This document shows, one piece after another, positions 27,624 to 36,116 of a DNA stretch of 64,000 nt. The DNA is from an uncultured Arachnia sp. GTDB lineage: Bacteria; Actinomycetota; Actinomycetes; Propionibacteriales; Propionibacteriaceae. The number at the start of each line of letters is the position of its first letter. Position 1 is the stretch's first letter. Below the pieces are notes generated by a model that saw only the letters and a program-made list of their open reading frames with translations, did no database searches and was not told the DNA's origin. Location of the stretch: contig CANMNB010000005.1 of assembly GCA_947499145.1 (NCBI GenBank), positions 1-64,000 on the forward strand. Reading direction: 5' to 3'. A program made the position numbers and the translations under genes.

Positions 27624-28550
27624 TCAGTCGTGGTCGCGGGAGAAGACGCTGAGCGCGCCGGGGACCACTTCGATGCTGACCGGCACGTCACCCAGCTCCT
27701 CTCCGTCGCCCATCACGAACAGGCCCGGGCCGTCGATGGCGACACTCCGCGCGCGGAACCGCTCGACGGCGGGGTGCTTGACGAAGCCGCCGGTGTAGAT
27801 CTGCGGGAGCAGCCGCAGCAGCGTGGGCCTCGACACGGGGTGGACCAGGGTGACGTCCAGCCATCCGTCGGTGGGGTCGGCGTCCGGCGAGATCTGCATG
27901 CCACCGCCGAAGACGCCGGTGTTGCAGATGGCGACGAGCATGGCGTCGAACTCGCGGGCCTCGCCGTCGACGGTCATGGCGTAGTGCAGCGGGTCGAAGT
28001 GGCTCAGCTCGCGAAGCGCGATGTAGCCGTAGCTGAGCGGGCCGAAGCGGAGCTGGATGTCGTTGGTGGCGCGGTTCACACGGGCGTCGTAACCGGAGGA
28101 GACAACGGCGCCGACGTACCGCTCTGAGTGGGTGCCGTTGCGGATGCGGGTGAGGTCCACCCTGCGGGTGCGGCCGGCGACGATGGTGTCGACGGCCTGC
28201 GGGATGGACTTCGGCACGCCGACGCCGCGCGCGAAGTCGTTCCCCGTCCCGGCGGGGACGATGCCCAGGGTGGCGTCGGTGCCTGCGCAGGCGTTGAGTC
28301 CGAGATGTGCCATGCCGTCGCCGCCCATGACCACGACGGCGTCGCCCGGCCGGGCGGCCCCCGCCGCGGCGCGACACCGGTTCTCGGCGTCGGCGAAGGA
28401 TTCGGAGCTCACGACGTTCAGCTCTGCCGTGGGGATCCGGTCGAGGAGCGCACGCGCGACTCCGGCCTTGGCCTTGCCCGCGCGCCCGCCACCGGAGTTC
28501 TCGTTGACCACCAGGGTGATGAGTCGGGGCTTGGCCAGCTCGTGGCTCAT
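27624..28550 (-). CDS. Diacylglycerol/lipid kinase family protein
   Basis: 308 residues from ATG 28550, which overlaps the tatC TGA (ATGA). The DAGK catalytic domain shows NENSGGGRAGKA at the nucleotide loop, GGDGMAHLGLNA, and VPAGTGNDFARG. The conserved GGDG and GTGNDFAR motifs place it with DgkB/YegS-like kinases that phosphorylate diacylglycerol or related lipids. The track frame starting at 29504 is a readthrough upstream. It sits between tatC and helY. Confidence 0.93.
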   Translation of the reverse strand: MSHELAKPRLITLVVNENSGGGRAGKAKAGVARALLDRIPTAELNVVSSESFADAENRCRAAAGAARPGDAVVVMGGDGMAHLGLNACAGTDATLGIVPAGTGNDFARGVGVPKSIPQAVDTIVAGRTRRVDLTRIRNGTHSERYVGAVVSSGYDARVNRATNDIQLRFGPLSYGYIALRELSHFDPLHYAMTVDGEAREFDAMLVAICNTGVFGGGMQISPDADPTDGWLDVTLVHPVSRPTLLRLLPQIYTGGFVKHPAVERFRARSVAIDGPGLFVMGDGEELGDVPVSIEVVPGALSVFSRDHD

Positions 28551-29422
28551 CGGCCGTCGTCCACGTCGACGGCGAACTCGGCGACGGTCTCGGGGGTGAT
28601 GCCGCGGCGCTTGTCCAGGACCCGGCAGATGATCTCGGCCACAAAGTACAGCAGCGTCATGGGCAGTGACAGCGCCAGCATGGAGAACGGGTCCGTCGAC
28701 GGGGTGGCGATGGCGGCGAAGACGAAGGTGCCGAAGATGACGAAGCGGCGTGCCTTGGCCAGCTGGTCGGCCCGGACGATGCGGGCCAGGTTGAGCGCCA
28801 CCAGGATGACCGGCAACAGGAATGACAACCCGAAGACGAGGATGATCTTGATCTCCATCGTCAGGAAGTTGGTCATCTCCAACAGGTTGGTGATGTCCAT
28901 GTCCCGCGGCGTGAAGCTCAGCATGACGGCGATGCCCTTGGGCCAGACCCAGTAGCCGACGGCGCAGCCGAGCAGGAACAGCGGGATGGCCGCACCCATG
29001 AAGCCCAGCGCGTAGCGCTTCTCCTTGGACAGCAGGCCGGGCGCGACGAAGGCCCAGACCTGGTAGAGCCAGATGGGACAGGAGGCGACGATGCCGGCGA
29101 CCACGCAGGAGATGACCGCCAGGGTGAACGGCGAGATGACGCCGTCGTTGGTGACCATCAGGTCGGCTGACGGGTTCGCCGCCTTCACGTCGGCGGCGGC
29201 CTTGTAGTAGGGACCCATGATGAAGGCCACGAGCTCGCGGTAGAAGAAGATCGCCCCGATGGAGGCGGCGATGACACCCAGCGCGGAGATCGTGACCCGG
29301 TAGCGCAGTTCGCGCAGGTGGTCCATGAGGGCCATGGAGCCCTCGTCGTCGGGTTTCGGTGGCCGCAACCACCCGAGCCGGCGCGGCTTCGCGTCGACCG
29401 GGTTGGCCGTGGCACTCGACAT
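28547..29422 (-). CDS. tatC: Sec-independent translocase subunit TatC
   Basis: 291 residues with six predicted membrane segments. Tat signal recognition residues lie in the first cytosolic part (MALMDHLRELRYRV, the conserved HL.ELR) and the FVAPGL..EK block is intact (WAFVAPGLLSKEKRY). It binds twin-arginine precursors together with TatB or TatA. It follows tatA by 5 bases and overlaps the lipid kinase gene. A long N-terminal extension (about 30 residues) precedes the core. Confidence 0.96.
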   Translation of the reverse strand: MSSATANPVDAKPRRLGWLRPPKPDDEGSMALMDHLRELRYRVTISALGVIAASIGAIFFYRELVAFIMGPYYKAAADVKAANPSADLMVTNDGVISPFTLAVISCVVAGIVASCPIWLYQVWAFVAPGLLSKEKRYALGFMGAAIPLFLLGCAVGYWVWPKGIAVMLSFTPRDMDITNLLEMTNFLTMEIKIILVFGLSFLLPVILVALNLARIVRADQLAKARRFVIFGTFVFAAIATPSTDPFSMLALSLPMTLLYFVAEIICRVLDKRRGITPETVAEFAVDVDDGR

Positions 29423-29427
29423 GGTGG

Positions 29428-29745
29428 TTACAGGCCCGCTTCGCGCTGGCGACGCAGCTCGGCCTCGCGCTCAGCCAGTTCCCGCTCCCGGGCCTCCAGG
29501 TCACGCGCGCGGAGGTCGTCGGTCGTGGTGTCGCGGATCTCGCCCCGGTAGGGCTCGCGGGGCTGGACGATCTCGGCGTCGACGACCTCGGTGCCGTCCT
29601 TCTTGCCGTCGTCGACCGTCTTCACCTCTTCCTTGAACTCACGGATGGAGCGTCCGACGCCCTTGCCGAGACCCGCCAGTCGCGAACCGCCGAACAGCAG
29701 CAGCGCGATGGCGAGGATGATGAGCCATTCCCATCCACCAGGCAT
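29428..29745 (-). CDS. tatA: Twin-arginine translocase pore subunit TatA/TatE
   Basis: 105 residues: one N-terminal membrane helix (WEWLIILAIALLLFGG), the FG hinge, and the amphipathic helix SRLAGLGKGVGRSIREFKEEV. The tail is charged and ends in a coiled-coil-like ARDLEARERELAEREAELRRQ. ATG 29745 has GAGGG upstream. No tatB is present in the window, as in many actinobacteria where it lies elsewhere. Confidence 0.95.
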   Translation of the reverse strand: MPGGWEWLIILAIALLLFGGSRLAGLGKGVGRSIREFKEEVKTVDDGKKDGTEVVDAEIVQPREPYRGEIRDTTTDDLRARDLEARERELAEREAELRRQREAGL

Positions 29746-29793
29746 TGTGATCCCTCTTTCCCCGGCGCAGTGCCCCGGGCTAGTGCAGTGACT

Positions 29794-29982
29794 TCAGTCT
29801 AGTCGGGTGTCCCCGGGCAGCTTGAGGCTCGCCACGAGCTCCGCGGCTTCGTTGGCCCGTCGGCCCAGCATCTGGAATTCGCTGAACAGGTCTGAGGCCT
29901 TGTGCCACAGCCAGATGGCGTAGGAGACGACGACGACCAGGCCCAGGAGGGCAACACCGCCGAAAATCCAAACCCAGAACAC
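29794..29982 (-). CDS. Small single-pass membrane protein
   Basis: About 62 residues from GTG 29982: FWVWIFGGVALLGLVVVVSYAIWLWHKASDLFSEF forms one hydrophobic helix, followed by a short polar tail. The track start at 30078 lies inside pafC and is unlikely. It sits between pafC and tatA, 10 bases after the pafC stop. No family recognised; the position suggests a small envelope protein of the tat/paf transcript. Confidence 0.65.
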   Translation of the reverse strand: MFWVWIFGGVALLGLVVVVSYAIWLWHKASDLFSEFQMLGRRANEAAELVASLKLPGDTRLD

Positions 29983-29992
29983 GAAGCGAATG

Positions 29993-30913
29993 CTACCCGT
30001 AGTGGCGCAACGCTGCTCGCGCCTCGGCCGTCGCGGCGTCGCGGAACTCGACGGGCCGGGCGTCGAGGACCGCCTCACCGAGCCGCAGCAGCAGGGAGGT
30101 GGCCCACTCGCGTGACGCCACCGGGAGGGTGACGCGCAGTCCGTCGGGCGTCCGCTCGCTGGACTTCACGGGGTAGTACTCGGGCACCCACTCGCCCGCG
30201 GGGCCGAGCAGCAGGACGAGGTCTTGGTCCACGTCGGCGAAGAAGCCCTCGTCGGCGGGCGGGGTGCGCGGCTCGAAGCGTTCCTTGAGCACGGCGACGC
30301 CCTCGACCCGGTCGAGCCGGAAGGAGCGCCAGTCCGAGCGCGGACGGCTCCAGGCGTCCAGGTACACGCGGCCGCCCACGACGCGTAACCGGACGGGCTC
30401 GACGACGGGGCGGGAGGTGCCGGCACGGCCGGAACCGGAGTAGGTGAGCTCGACGGCCCGCCGCTCCTCGATGGCCCGCGCGAGCGTGCGCCGGTGCGCG
30501 GCCTCCCCTGCGGAGACCTCGAGGGAGATCACCTGCTCCTGCGCCCCCAGGGCGTCCCGCAGCTTGGCCATCGCGGACGAGGCGGCGTCGGACTCCCCCG
30601 TCTCGGCGACCGCCTCCAACGCAAGGAGGAGGCTCGTGGCCTCCTGCCGGTTCAGCCGCATCGGTCGGGCCAGGACGTCGGCGTTGCGGAAGAAGATGTA
30701 GCCGTCCTCGCGCGCACCGTCGAGGTCGGCCTCGAACAAGTCGCCGTACATCGCGTCCGGCAGTCCGCAGAACTGGAGGACCTCGAGGTCGCTCAGGATC
30801 TGCCGCTCCGTCACACCGAAGTGGCGTGCGGCCTCGGCGACGGCGACGCCTTGGTGAGCCACGAGGTAGGGCACCAGGTTGAGCAGCCGCTTGAGCTGGG
30901 TGGCGGACCTCAT
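29993..30913 (-). CDS. pafC: WYL-domain transcription factor PafC
   Basis: 306 residues: a winged helix-turn-helix near the N-terminus (QLKRLLNLVPYLVAHQ, then AEAARHFGVTERQILSDL) and a WYL domain (about 140-220) with VYLDAWSR in place of the WYL tripeptide, plus a WCX-like C-terminus. With PafB it forms the mycobacterial activator of the RecA-independent DNA-damage response. The ATG overlaps the pafB TGA, so the two are made together. The HTH acts at stress promoters, by analogy. Confidence 0.92.
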   Translation of the reverse strand: MRSATQLKRLLNLVPYLVAHQGVAVAEAARHFGVTERQILSDLEVLQFCGLPDAMYGDLFEADLDGAREDGYIFFRNADVLARPMRLNRQEATSLLLALEAVAETGESDAASSAMAKLRDALGAQEQVISLEVSAGEAAHRRTLARAIEERRAVELTYSGSGRAGTSRPVVEPVRLRVVGGRVYLDAWSRPRSDWRSFRLDRVEGVAVLKERFEPRTPPADEGFFADVDQDLVLLLGPAGEWVPEYYPVKSSERTPDGLRVTLPVASREWATSLLLRLGEAVLDARPVEFRDAATAEARAALRHYG

Positions 30914-31845
30914 GGCGTCTCCCCCGCCACCGCCCGCAGCCGTGCGACGACGAGGTCGCGCAGCTCCGGTGGGTGCAGCGCGACGGCGTCCGCCCCGAGC
31001 GCGCAGACCTCGGAGGCCAGCTGCGGCAGGTGGGTCGTGGTCAACCGGAGGCCCTCGAAGCCCTCGGGTGTGGCGACGGCCGGTGCCGCCGCGGCGAACC
31101 GGCGGAGGTCGCCCCCCACCCCCTCGCGCAGCGCCACGATGGCCTCGACTGCCGTCGTCGAGTCGCCCACCCGCTCGTAGCCCGCCTCGGCGGGTGGCGA
31201 GAACGCATCGCGAGGCCCGGTGGGCCGGACGTCGCTGGTGAAGCGCGCGAGTTTGAAGGTCCGGCGCTCCCCGCGGTCGAGGTCGTGACCGACGAGGTAC
31301 CACCGGCCCGAACGCAGGTGCAGGCGCCAGGGCTGCACGCGGCGGGGTTCCCCGCGGTAGTCGAAGCCGATCTCGCGGCGCTCGAAGATGGCCTCGCGGC
31401 AGGCGTCGAAGCCGGGTTCGGCGGCGATGCGCGGCTGCAGGGTGAGCAGCCGTTCGGGATCGGGGTCGGCGCCCGCGGCCCGGAGGGTGGCGAGCGCCTG
31501 CGCCGTCTCGTCGGCAGCGACGGTGCCCTGCCAGGCGCCGGCGGCCGCGCCGAGGACGGCGAGTTCCTCGTGGGTGAAGCCGACGGGCGGGAGCTCGAAC
31601 TCGTCGCGCAGCACACGGTAGCCGTCGTGGTCGTCGGAGTCCGGGTCGTTGGAGCCGGTCACGATCGGAACGCCGAGGGCGCGCAACTCCTCCTTGTCCC
31701 GTTCGAACATGCGCTCGAAGGCCCCGTCGCTCTGGTCCTGGTAGCCCTCGATGGTCTCGCGGATCTGGCGCCGGTCGACGTAGTTCCGGGCGCTCAGCAG
31801 GAGGATGAGCAGGTTGACCAACCGCTCCGACTTCGCCTTCGACAC
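30910..31845 (-). CDS. pafB: WYL-domain transcription factor PafB
   Basis: 311 residues with the same layout as PafC: N-terminal HTH (KSERLVNLLILLLSARNYVDR...), and a WYL segment reading GRWYLVGHD around 195-205, where the ligand (single-stranded DNA in mycobacteria) should bind. GTG 31845 has GGAGGAGG just upstream. In mycobacteria pafA lies next to pafBC; here the neighbour is divergent gluQ and no pafA or proteasome gene is in view. Confidence 0.92.
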   Translation of the reverse strand: MSKAKSERLVNLLILLLSARNYVDRRQIRETIEGYQDQSDGAFERMFERDKEELRALGVPIVTGSNDPDSDDHDGYRVLRDEFELPPVGFTHEELAVLGAAAGAWQGTVAADETAQALATLRAAGADPDPERLLTLQPRIAAEPGFDACREAIFERREIGFDYRGEPRRVQPWRLHLRSGRWYLVGHDLDRGERRTFKLARFTSDVRPTGPRDAFSPPAEAGYERVGDSTTAVEAIVALREGVGGDLRRFAAAAPAVATPEGFEGLRLTTTHLPQLASEVCALGADAVALHPPELRDLVVARLRAVAGETP

Positions 31846-31905
31846 ATCGCCTCCTCCGGCGGCAGGCTACCGCACGGGCTTCCCACGTCAGGCCACAATG
31901 GTCCG

Positions 31906-32841
31906 GTGAGTCCCGTCATCGACCGCTACGCCCCCAGCCCCACCGGCGACCTGCACCTGGGCAACCTGCGCACGGCGCTGGCGGGCTGGCTGCTCACCCG
32001 ATCGGCGGGCGGACAGTGGCTGATGCGGGTCGAGGACCTCGACGCTGCGCGGGTACGGGCCGCCGGCGACGCGGCCTCACGCCAGCTGGGCGACCTCACC
32101 GCCCTGGGCCTCGCGTGGGACGGCGAGACGTGGTGGCAGTCAGCCCGGCAGGACGCCTACCGCGACGCAATCTCGCAGCTGGACGACCAGCTCTACGAGT
32201 GCTTCTGCACCCGGCGCGAGATCGCGGAGGCCGCGTCGGCACCGCACGCCGACGGCTACCGTCCCTACCCGGGCACCTGCGCCCGGCTCTCCAGCGAGCA
32301 GCGCGCCCGGCGGCGACGCGAGCGGCCCGGGGCGCTGCGGGTGCGCTCCGAGGGGGCCGTCGCGACGGCGCGGGACCTGCACGCCGGGGAGGTCACGGGC
32401 GTGGTCGATGACTTCGTGGTGGTGCGCGCGGACGGCCAGGTGGCCTACAACCTGGCGGTCGTCGTCGACGACATGGCCCAGGGCGTCACCCGGATCACCC
32501 GTGGGGCCGACCTGCTGAGCTCGGCCCCGCGACAGGCGTGGCTGACCCGGCAGCTGGGCGGCGAGCCGGCGGAGTACACGCACGTCGGGCTGGTGATGAA
32601 TGCCGACGGCGCCCGACTGGCCAAGCGCGACGGGTCGGTGACGTTGGCGCAACTCCGCGAGCGGGGTCTCGGAACCCGTGAGGTGGTGGCGCTGCTCAGC
32701 GAGTCGTTGGGTCTGGGGCCGTGCCCGACGACGGGCGACGCCCTCACGGCGATGCCGTCGGACGGGCTGCCCGGTGAGGATCACCCGTTCTGGCGCTCGG
32801 CCACGTGGGACGACGAGGCCTGCGCGCTCGTCGTCGGGTGA
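31906..32841 (+). CDS. gluQ: Glutamyl-Q tRNA(Asp) synthetase
   Basis: 311 residues. Attaches glutamate to queuosine-34 of tRNA(Asp). It resembles the catalytic half of GluRS: YAPSPTGDLHLGNLRTAL at the N-terminus and a KMSKS-like LAKRDGSV (AKRD) loop near 240; no anticodon-binding domain. GTG 31906 is used because it leads directly into the core; CACAAT ends six bases before it, suggesting a leaderless mRNA. Divergent from pafB. Whether this organism makes queuosine cannot be judged from the window. Confidence 0.92.
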   Translation: MSPVIDRYAPSPTGDLHLGNLRTALAGWLLTRSAGGQWLMRVEDLDAARVRAAGDAASRQLGDLTALGLAWDGETWWQSARQDAYRDAISQLDDQLYECFCTRREIAEAASAPHADGYRPYPGTCARLSSEQRARRRRERPGALRVRSEGAVATARDLHAGEVTGVVDDFVVVRADGQVAYNLAVVVDDMAQGVTRITRGADLLSSAPRQAWLTRQLGGEPAEYTHVGLVMNADGARLAKRDGSVTLAQLRERGLGTREVVALLSESLGLGPCPTTGDALTAMPSDGLPGEDHPFWRSATWDDEACALVVG

Positions 32842-32845
32842 CGAC

Positions 32846-33865
32846 TCAGGAGACGTGCAGCAGGTCGATCACGTAGACGAGCGTCTGGCCGGGATCGAGG
32901 TCCTTCGACGGCACGCCGTCGGGGTAGGCCTGCTCCGGCGGGACGACGAGCATCACCCGCGAGCCGGTGGTTTGGCCGACGAGGCCCTCCTTCCACCCGG
33001 CGATCAGGGTGTTCAGCGGACCCTGTTGCGGCTGCCAGGCGTCCTCCCAGAGCCGGCCGTCCTCCCAGACCCAGGAGCGGTACTTCACCTGGATGGTGGA
33101 CTCCGCCGTGACCTCGGCTCCGGCGCCCTTGATGAGCGGCTGGACGACGAGTTCCTCCGGAGCCTCGCCGGTGGGGGCCGCGAGCTCGGGGCCGGCGTCG
33201 GTCATGGTGACGGCCGGGAGGCCCTCGGCGGGTGCGACCGCTTCACCGGTGGCCTCATCGAAGTTGGCGGAGAGGATGTCCACCACGAAGATCAGCGTGT
33301 CGCCCACCTCGATGCCGGCGTTGGGGTTCCCCTGGGCGTAGCCGTCCTCGCTGGGCATGGCGATCAGCACGCGGGAGCCGACGCTCTGCCCGGCCAGCCC
33401 CTTCTGGAAGCCCGGCACGACGGACTGGAGCTGGAACGGGGTGGGCATGCCGCGCTCCCAGGACGAGTCGAACATCTCGCCCGTACGGGCATTGACGCCC
33501 TCGTAGTGCACGGTGACGGTGCTGTCCTCGGCGACCTTCTGGTCCCCGCCCTCCCGCAGCACCTTGGTACGGGTCTCGTCGACGGCCCACGGCGTGGTGG
33601 ACAGGGAGATCTCCGGGCGGTCCTCCCCCGTGACCGTGATGGCCTCCAGGTCGGAGGAGGGGCTCACGGTGACCGAGGGCGACGGCGACGCCGAGGGGCT
33701 CTCCGCTGCACTGGGGGACGCCGACGGCGCCCCGGTGGCGGTCTCGCTGGGGCTGGGGGCGGTCTCCGGGTCCTCGGCGCCGCATCCGGCGAGGAGGAGG
33801 GAGCCTGCGGCCAGGACGGCGAGGGCCACGCTGCGGCCTCGGGTGAGATTCTCAGTCAAACGCAC
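32846..33865 (-). CDS. Lipoprotein with two FKBP-type prolyl isomerase domains
   Basis: 339 residues. A signal peptide ends in LLLAGC (lipobox), followed by a Ser/Pro/Thr-rich linker of about 40 residues. Domain 1 (about 100-195) is FKBP-like: VTVHYEGVNARTGEMFDSSW, then QLQSVVPGFQKGLAG and SRVLIAMPSEDGYAQ. Domain 2 (about 240-335) repeats the pattern (IQVKYRSWVWEDGRLWED...) with W in place of the usual G/T positions. Acts outside the membrane, as foldase or chaperone, by family. GTG 33865 leads the signal peptide. Confidence 0.88.
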   Translation of the reverse strand: MRLTENLTRGRSVALAVLAAGSLLLAGCGAEDPETAPSPSETATGAPSASPSAAESPSASPSPSVTVSPSSDLEAITVTGEDRPEISLSTTPWAVDETRTKVLREGGDQKVAEDSTVTVHYEGVNARTGEMFDSSWERGMPTPFQLQSVVPGFQKGLAGQSVGSRVLIAMPSEDGYAQGNPNAGIEVGDTLIFVVDILSANFDEATGEAVAPAEGLPAVTMTDAGPELAAPTGEAPEELVVQPLIKGAGAEVTAESTIQVKYRSWVWEDGRLWEDAWQPQQGPLNTLIAGWKEGLVGQTTGSRVMLVVPPEQAYPDGVPSKDLDPGQTLVYVIDLLHVS

Positions 33866-33872
33866 GCGTGGA

Positions 33873-33900
33873 ATAGTACCCGCCGATCCCGGGTGCCCAA
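33873..33900 (-). promoter_or_regulatory. Promoter of the FKBP lipoprotein gene, predicted leaderless
   Basis: -35 TTGGGC (33895-33900), 16-base spacer, -10 TACTAT (33873-33878). The -10 ends seven bases before the GTG start and no Shine-Dalgarno lies between. Confidence 0.6.
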
Positions 33901-33922
33901 GCACCGCCGTCGTCGGAGGGGT

Positions 33923-33963
33923 GGTGTGCGATTCGGGTTGGTCAGCCAACCACGATCGCACAC
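33923..33963. repeat. Dispersed hairpin repeat, copy C
   Basis: GGTGTGCGATTCGGGTTGGT with complementary CCAACC and ATCGCACAC arms. Copies A and B pair less fully; this copy pairs through GTGTGCGAT/ATCGCACAC. It lies between the rluB stop and the FKBP promoter, where it can end the scp-rluB transcript. Confidence 0.75.
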
Positions 33964-33970
33964 AACCTCA

Positions 33971-34708
33971 CTACATCTTGACGAGGTCGAGCAGGGCGCC
34001 CAGTTCGTCGCGCGTCACCTCGCGGGTCTCCCCCACCGGCAGCTGCCCGAGCCGGATCGGGCCGATGGCGATCCGCGCCAGCCGGTCGACGGGGTGTCCG
34101 ACGGCATCCATCAGTCGGCGCACGACGCGGTTGCGGCCCTCGTGCAGAGTGATGTTGACCAGGCTGCGGCGGTCCGTGCGGGAGACGAGCTTGATCTTGT
34201 CCGGCCGCACCGGTCCGTCGTCGAGCGTGACGCCCTTCTCGAGACGGCGGAGGGTCTTGTTGTCCAGGGAGCCGGCGACCTCGGCGAGGTACGTCTTCGG
34301 CACCTCGTACGACGGGTGGGCCAGTCGGTGCGCCAGTTCGCCGTCGTTGGTGAGGATGATGAGGCCCTCGGTGTCGGTGTCGAGGCGCCCGACGTGGAAC
34401 AGCCGCTCCTTGGTGCGGGGCAGGTAGTCGCTCAGGGTGGGCCGGCCCTCCGGGTCCTCCATGGTGGAGACGACCCCGCGGGGCTTGTTCAGCACCAGGT
34501 ACTTGTGGTGCCGCGGCGGGGGGATGCGGGAGCCGTCGACGCGGATCGTGTCGCGCTCAGGGTCGACGCGCAGCCCCTGCTCGGTGACGACCCGCCCGTT
34601 CACCTCGACGCGGCCCTCGTGGATCAGGTTCTCGCTCGCGCGCCGTGACGCGATGCCCGCGGCGGCCAGCACCTTCTGTAGCCGGATGCCTTCGGTTTCC
34701 TCGGTCAT
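33971..34708 (-). CDS. rluB: 23S rRNA pseudouridine synthase RluB/RsuA family
   Basis: 245 residues: an S4 RNA-binding domain at the N-terminus (IRLQKVLAAAGIASRRASENLI) and the catalytic domain with HVGRLDTDTEGLIILTNDG, whose Asp is the nucleophile. The ATG overlaps the scpB TGA (ATGA). It probably modifies helix-89-region uridine 2605 or a nearby base in 23S rRNA, judging from the family. The longer track start runs through scpB. Confidence 0.93.
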   Translation of the reverse strand: MTEETEGIRLQKVLAAAGIASRRASENLIHEGRVEVNGRVVTEQGLRVDPERDTIRVDGSRIPPPRHHKYLVLNKPRGVVSTMEDPEGRPTLSDYLPRTKERLFHVGRLDTDTEGLIILTNDGELAHRLAHPSYEVPKTYLAEVAGSLDNKTLRRLEKGVTLDDGPVRPDKIKLVSRTDRRSLVNITLHEGRNRVVRRLMDAVGHPVDRLARIAIGPIRLGQLPVGETREVTRDELGALLDLVKM

Positions 34709-35274
34709 GCGCCCTCCTGCGTGTCCACGTCCGTGACGAGCTGGCTGAGCTCGGCTTCCAAGGCTACGGCGTCGGGCAGCAGCGGGGCCAGTTCCGGCAG
34801 TTCGTCGAGGGACCGCAGCCCGAGCTTCTGGAGGAACAGCGCGGTGGTCGCGAACGTCATGGCACCGGTCTGGGGGTCCGGACCGGCTTCGGCGATGAGG
34901 CCGCGCACCAGCAGGGTCTTGACCACGCCGTCGACGTTCACCCCGCGGACGCCGGCGATGCGGCCGCGCGAGACGGGCTGCAGGTAGGCGACGACGGCGA
35001 GGGTCTCCAGCGCCGCCTGGCTCAGCTTGGCGCGCTGGTCGGAGACCACCCACGCCTCCAGGACGTCCGCGAGGTCCGGCGCCGTCGCGAGTCGCCAGCC
35101 ACCCGCGACCTGCCGCAGCTCGAAGCCGCGTTCGGTGTCGCGGTAGAAGGCGGCCAGCTCGGACAGGGCGGTGGCCACCTCATGCTCGGAGACCTCCAGC
35201 CCGGCGGCGAGGTCCGCGGCGGTGACGGGGTCGGTGCTCATCAACAGCATCGCTTCGAGTGCCCGGTGCAGCAT
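34705..35274 (-). CDS. scpB: Segregation and condensation protein B
   Basis: 189 residues, two winged-helix domains. Motif GVRGVNVDGVVKTLLVRGLIAEAG is diagnostic. Works with ScpA and Smc in chromosome condensation. Three bases separate it from scpA; its TGA overlaps the rluB start. Same order as in other actinobacteria. Confidence 0.95.
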   Translation of the reverse strand: MLHRALEAMLLMSTDPVTAADLAAGLEVSEHEVATALSELAAFYRDTERGFELRQVAGGWRLATAPDLADVLEAWVVSDQRAKLSQAALETLAVVAYLQPVSRGRIAGVRGVNVDGVVKTLLVRGLIAEAGPDPQTGAMTFATTALFLQKLGLRSLDELPELAPLLPDAVALEAELSQLVTDVDTQEGA

Positions 35275-35277
35275 GTC

Positions 35278-36114
35278 TCAGTCCTCCAGTTCCAGGGGTG
35301 CCTCGTACTCGTCGACGTCGACCAGCTCGGCGTCCTCCCCGCCGCTCCAGCGGATGGTGAGCTCGGTCAAGGGGCCGGCCTGCTCGAAGGCGACCTGCCC
35401 GGCGCGGTAGAGCTCCAGCACGGAGAGGAACCGCACGACGGTGGTGAGCCGGTCGCACCCGGAGACCAGCAGCCTGAACGTCATGGCGCCGGAGTCCTGC
35501 AGCACTCGGGTGACGTGGGCCACCTGCTCGACGACGCTGACGCGCGCTCCGTGGAGGTGCTCGAGGGCGACGTGCGGCGCGGGCTTGGGCGCCAGCGCGC
35601 CGGCGGCCAGCCGTGCGAGCTCGTGGGCGCCGATGTCGAGCTGCACCTCGGGCAGGACGGAGCGGAATGCCTCCTCGAGTCCGCCGGGGCGCCAGTGGGT
35701 CCCCGCGGCCCGATCGGAGGTCTGCTCGATCCAGCCCGCCACCTGCTTGAACGCCCGGTACTGCAGGAGCCGGGCGAACAGGAGGTCGCGTGCCTCGAGG
35801 GCGGCGATGTCCTCGGGGTCGGTGACCTCCCCACCGGGCAGCAGGCGCGCGGCCTTGAGATCCAGAAGGGTGGCCGCGACGACGAGGAACGACGTGGTCC
35901 GGTCCAGGTCCCAGGTCTCGCCGTGCTCGCGGACCAGCGCGATGAACTCGTCGGTGACCTGGCTGAGCGCGACGGTGGTGACGTCGAGCTCGCGTCGCGA
36001 GATCAACTGCAGCAACAGGTCGAAGGGGCCCTCGAAGTTGGTGAGGTGGACGTCGAAGCCCGCGACCTGTTCCGGGGACTCGGCCGTGGAGGGCTTGGCC
36101 CTCCTCCTAGCCAC
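35278..36114 (-). CDS. scpA: Segregation and condensation protein A
   Basis: 278 residues, a kleisin. The N-terminal signature is FEGPFDLLLQLISRRELDVTTVALSQVTDEF; the C-terminal winged helix covers about 200-275. Bridges the Smc head domains. A short basic N-terminus (MARRRAKPSTAESP) precedes the kleisin fold. Two bases follow the upstream small gene. Confidence 0.95.
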   Translation of the reverse strand: MARRRAKPSTAESPEQVAGFDVHLTNFEGPFDLLLQLISRRELDVTTVALSQVTDEFIALVREHGETWDLDRTTSFLVVAATLLDLKAARLLPGGEVTDPEDIAALEARDLLFARLLQYRAFKQVAGWIEQTSDRAAGTHWRPGGLEEAFRSVLPEVQLDIGAHELARLAAGALAPKPAPHVALEHLHGARVSVVEQVAHVTRVLQDSGAMTFRLLVSGCDRLTTVVRFLSVLELYRAGQVAFEQAGPLTELTIRWSGGEDAELVDVDEYEAPLELED

Positions 36115-36116
36115 CG

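Noticed and set aside
25812-28127. 771-aa plus-strand ORF opposite helY and the lipid kinase
   Set aside because: Antisense shadow; spans the ends of two real genes and has no start site or domain.
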